Assembly (NCBI GenBank): GCA_000759755.1
Contig: BBMW01000013.1
Span: forward strand, 124,001-188,000
Source: Citrobacter werkmanii NBRC 105721
GTDB taxonomy: Bacteria; Pseudomonadota; Gammaproteobacteria; Enterobacterales; Enterobacteriaceae
Length of the DNA stretch: 64,000 nucleotides
Direction of reading: 5' to 3'
The position numbers were made by a program, and so were the translations under genes. The notes beneath the pieces are model-generated. The model saw nothing but the letters and a program-made list of their open reading frames with translations. It searched no databases and was not told the origin of the DNA. Shown piece after piece: positions 62,215-64,000 of the stretch (its first letter is position 1; each line of letters starts with the position of its first letter).

Positions 62215-64000
62215 TTAAGCTTTTTTACCTGCCAGCAGTTCCAGAACTTCATCCACGCTGGTGGTATGGGCCAGACGTTCGATCACGGATTCATCATCCA
62301 GCGCGTTGGTCAGGCTGGTGATGACCTGGATGTGCTCATTGTTACGTGCGGCGATACCAATGACCAGACGGGCAATATCGTCTTCTTCTTCACCGAAGCG
62401 TACGCCTTCCGGGTACTGGCAGAACACCACGCCGGTTTTCAGCACGCGATCTTTGGCTTCTACCGTACCGTGCGGTACTGCGATGGATTCACCGAGGTAA
62501 GTCGGCGTCAGTTTTTCGCGGTCCAGCATGGCATCGACGTATTCCGGCTCAACATAGCCGCCTTTCACCAGTTGTTCACCGGCAAAGCGAATCGCTTCTT
62601 CTTTGTTAGAGGCTTTCCGGCCAAGGAAGATATTTTCCGCACCCAGCTTGAACAGGTGGGTATCACCCTCATCAAAGCTGTCTTTCAGATGATCGCGGAC
62701 TTTCTCTTCGTTCACGTTGTGGCGCTGTGCAGCGACCAGACGTTCGGTCAGGCTGGTATACAGACCGCTGTCGAGGAAGTTAGTCAGCGAGATGTGCTGT
62801 GCCTGAGGCACCTGACGCATCGCACGTTCGGTCAGGTCACGGTGGGTAATGACCAGATCCACATCCGGCGGCAGATTGTTAATCGCGCTGTTGGTGACGG
62901 AAATCTGAGACAGACCCGCATCCTGCACTTTCTTACGCAATACGCCTGCGCCCATGGCGCTGGAACCCATACCGGCATCGCAAGCCACGATGATTTTACG
63001 TACATGGCTCAGGTCGTTGGTTACGTCGCCAGCCGCCAGCGGAGATGCGCCTTTAGATTCCGCTTTCATGTCCTGCATACGACGGGTCGCCGCATCAATA
63101 TCGTCTTCTTCTTTCACTTTGCTGGTTTTCAGCAGAATGGCTGAGACCACAAAGGAGACCGCCATGGCGGCACAGATAGCGGCGATGTTAGCGAAGTAAG
63201 CCCCCTTCGGCGTCATCGCCAGTACGGCCAGGATAGAACCCGGAGAAGCCGGAGAAACCAGACCGCCGTTCAGGATGGTCAGGGTGAATACGCCAGTCAT
63301 ACCGCCAAGGATAACGGCCAGGATCAGACGTGGGTTCATCAGCACGTACGGGAAGTAAATTTCGTGGATACCACCCAAGAAGTGGATGATAGCCGCGCCG
63401 CCCGCAGACTGCTTAGCGCTGCCGCGACCAAAGAACATGTACGCCAGCAGGACGCCCATACCCGGACCTGGGTTAGCTTCAATCAGGAAGAAGATGGATT
63501 TGCCCATCTCATGGGACTGCTGAATACCCAGCGGTGAGAAAATACCGTGGTTGATGGCGTTGTTGAGGAACAGGATTTTTGCCGGTTCAACGAAGATAGA
63601 CGCCAGCGGCAGCATGTCATGGACAACCATGAAGTTAACGCCTGCCGCCAGAATTTTGGACAGACCTTCAACCAATGGGCCAATGCCGAGGAAAGCCAGG
63701 ATGGCGAGGATCATACCGATGATGCCTGCGGAGAAGTTATTCACCAGCATCTCAAAACCGGATTTGATCTTACCGTCTACCCAGTTATCGAATTTCTTGA
63801 TGCAGTAGCCGCCCAGCGGGCCTGCGATCATGGAGCCAAGGAACATCGGCATATCCGCACCGACGATAACGCCCATGGTGGTGATAGCACCAACCACGCC
63901 GCCACGCTCACCGCCTACCAACTTACCACCGGTATAACCGATCAGCAGCGGCAGCAGATAGGTGATCATCGGACCGACCAGCTTCGCCAGCGTTTCGTTC
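62215..64000 (-). CDS. mtlA: Mannitol-specific PTS EIICBA MtlA, 5' end outside window
   Basis: Mannitol importer and phosphorylating enzyme, 595 residues visible. The frame stays open to the window edge (NETLAKLVGP before the first in-window Met), so about 44 N-terminal residues are missing by comparison with E. coli (637). Membrane EIIC comes first, then EIIB with the phosphocysteine in VACDAGMGSS and EIIA with the phosphohistidine in AVPHGTVE. It ends GKKA, one residue more than E. coli. Confidence 0.98.
   Translation of the reverse strand, partial: NETLAKLVGPMITYLLPLLIGYTGGKLVGGERGGVVGAITTMGVIVGADMPMFLGSMIAGPLGGYCIKKFDNWVDGKIKSGFEMLVNNFSAGIIGMILAILAFLGIGPLVEGLSKILAAGVNFMVVHDMLPLASIFVEPAKILFLNNAINHGIFSPLGIQQSHEMGKSIFFLIEANPGPGMGVLLAYMFFGRGSAKQSAGGAAIIHFLGGIHEIYFPYVLMNPRLILAVILGGMTGVFTLTILNGGLVSPASPGSILAVLAMTPKGAYFANIAAICAAMAVSFVVSAILLKTSKVKEEDDIDAATRRMQDMKAESKGASPLAAGDVTNDLSHVRKIIVACDAGMGSSAMGAGVLRKKVQDAGLSQISVTNSAINNLPPDVDLVITHRDLTERAMRQVPQAQHISLTNFLDSGLYTSLTERLVAAQRHNVNEEKVRDHLKDSFDEGDTHLFKLGAENIFLGRKASNKEEAIRFAGEQLVKGGYVEPEYVDAMLDREKLTPTYLGESIAVPHGTVEAKDRVLKTGVVFCQYPEGVRFGEEEDDIARLVIGIAARNNEHIQVITSLTNALDDESVIERLAHTTSVDEVLELLAGKKA

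Noticed and set aside
62266-63144. 292-codon open frame on the plus strand
   Set aside because: Antisense to mtlA, and rich in His/Phe/Gln as expected for a reversed membrane and PTS gene.

Overview
This is a chromosomal window from a member of the Enterobacteriaceae very close to Escherichia, Salmonella and Citrobacter. Most proteins match their E. coli K-12 counterparts in length and near-complete sequence, and the gene order follows the E. coli yicI-to-mtlA segment. The E. coli-specific dinD is absent, there are extra operons at two junctions, and the LPS core locus is non-coli. This fits Citrobacter best, but the genus is an inference. No tRNA, rRNA, CRISPR array, insertion sequence, integrase or phage gene was found.

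Layout. 1-8.2 kb: the 3' part of the alpha-xylosidase gene yicI, then a seven-gene sugar operon not found here in K-12. It encodes a PRD regulator, a three-gene fructose-type PTS, two different class II aldolases and a D-lyxose isomerase. 8.2-30.7 kb: housekeeping core: yicH, xanP, gltS, recG-trmH-spoT-rpoZ-gmk, ligB, yicG, yicC, rph-pyrE, slmA, dut, coaBC, radC, rpmBG-mutM, coaD-waaA. 30.7-42.4 kb: the LPS core (waa) locus. A short plus-strand operon (waaG, waaP, two GT8 genes) begins with a JUMPStart/ops-like element. It converges on a long minus-strand operon hldD-waaF-waaC-waaL-GT2-waaQ-GT8. The middle of this locus (about 33-39.4 kb) is visibly AT-rich and is the most variable-looking part of the window. 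42.6-53.8 kb: kbl-tdh, waaH, yibQ-envC-gpmI, yibN-grxC-secB-gpsA-cysE, trmL. 53.8-55.2 kb: an extra AAHS-type MFS transporter. 55.5-64 kb: lldPRD, yibL, yibT and the mannitol operon mtlADR, with mtlA running off the end.

How the genes work together. The waa genes build the Kdo/heptose inner core, phosphorylate it, add the hexose outer core and ligate O antigen. kbl-tdh degrades threonine, lldPRD takes up and oxidises L-lactate, and mtlADR imports and oxidises mannitol. The PTS/aldolase operon probably imports a ketose or pentose as a phosphate and cleaves it to triose level; its substrate cannot be read from sequence.

No wholly new system type is evident. The best candidates for follow-up are the PTS/dual-aldolase/lyxose-isomerase operon, the rearranged waa locus with waaQ moved out of the ops-headed operon, the ERIC element inside the mtl transcript, and several regulatory signals: a PurR-like box at xanP, paired LldR-like operators, an SD-masking hairpin at trmL and a structured rpmB leader.
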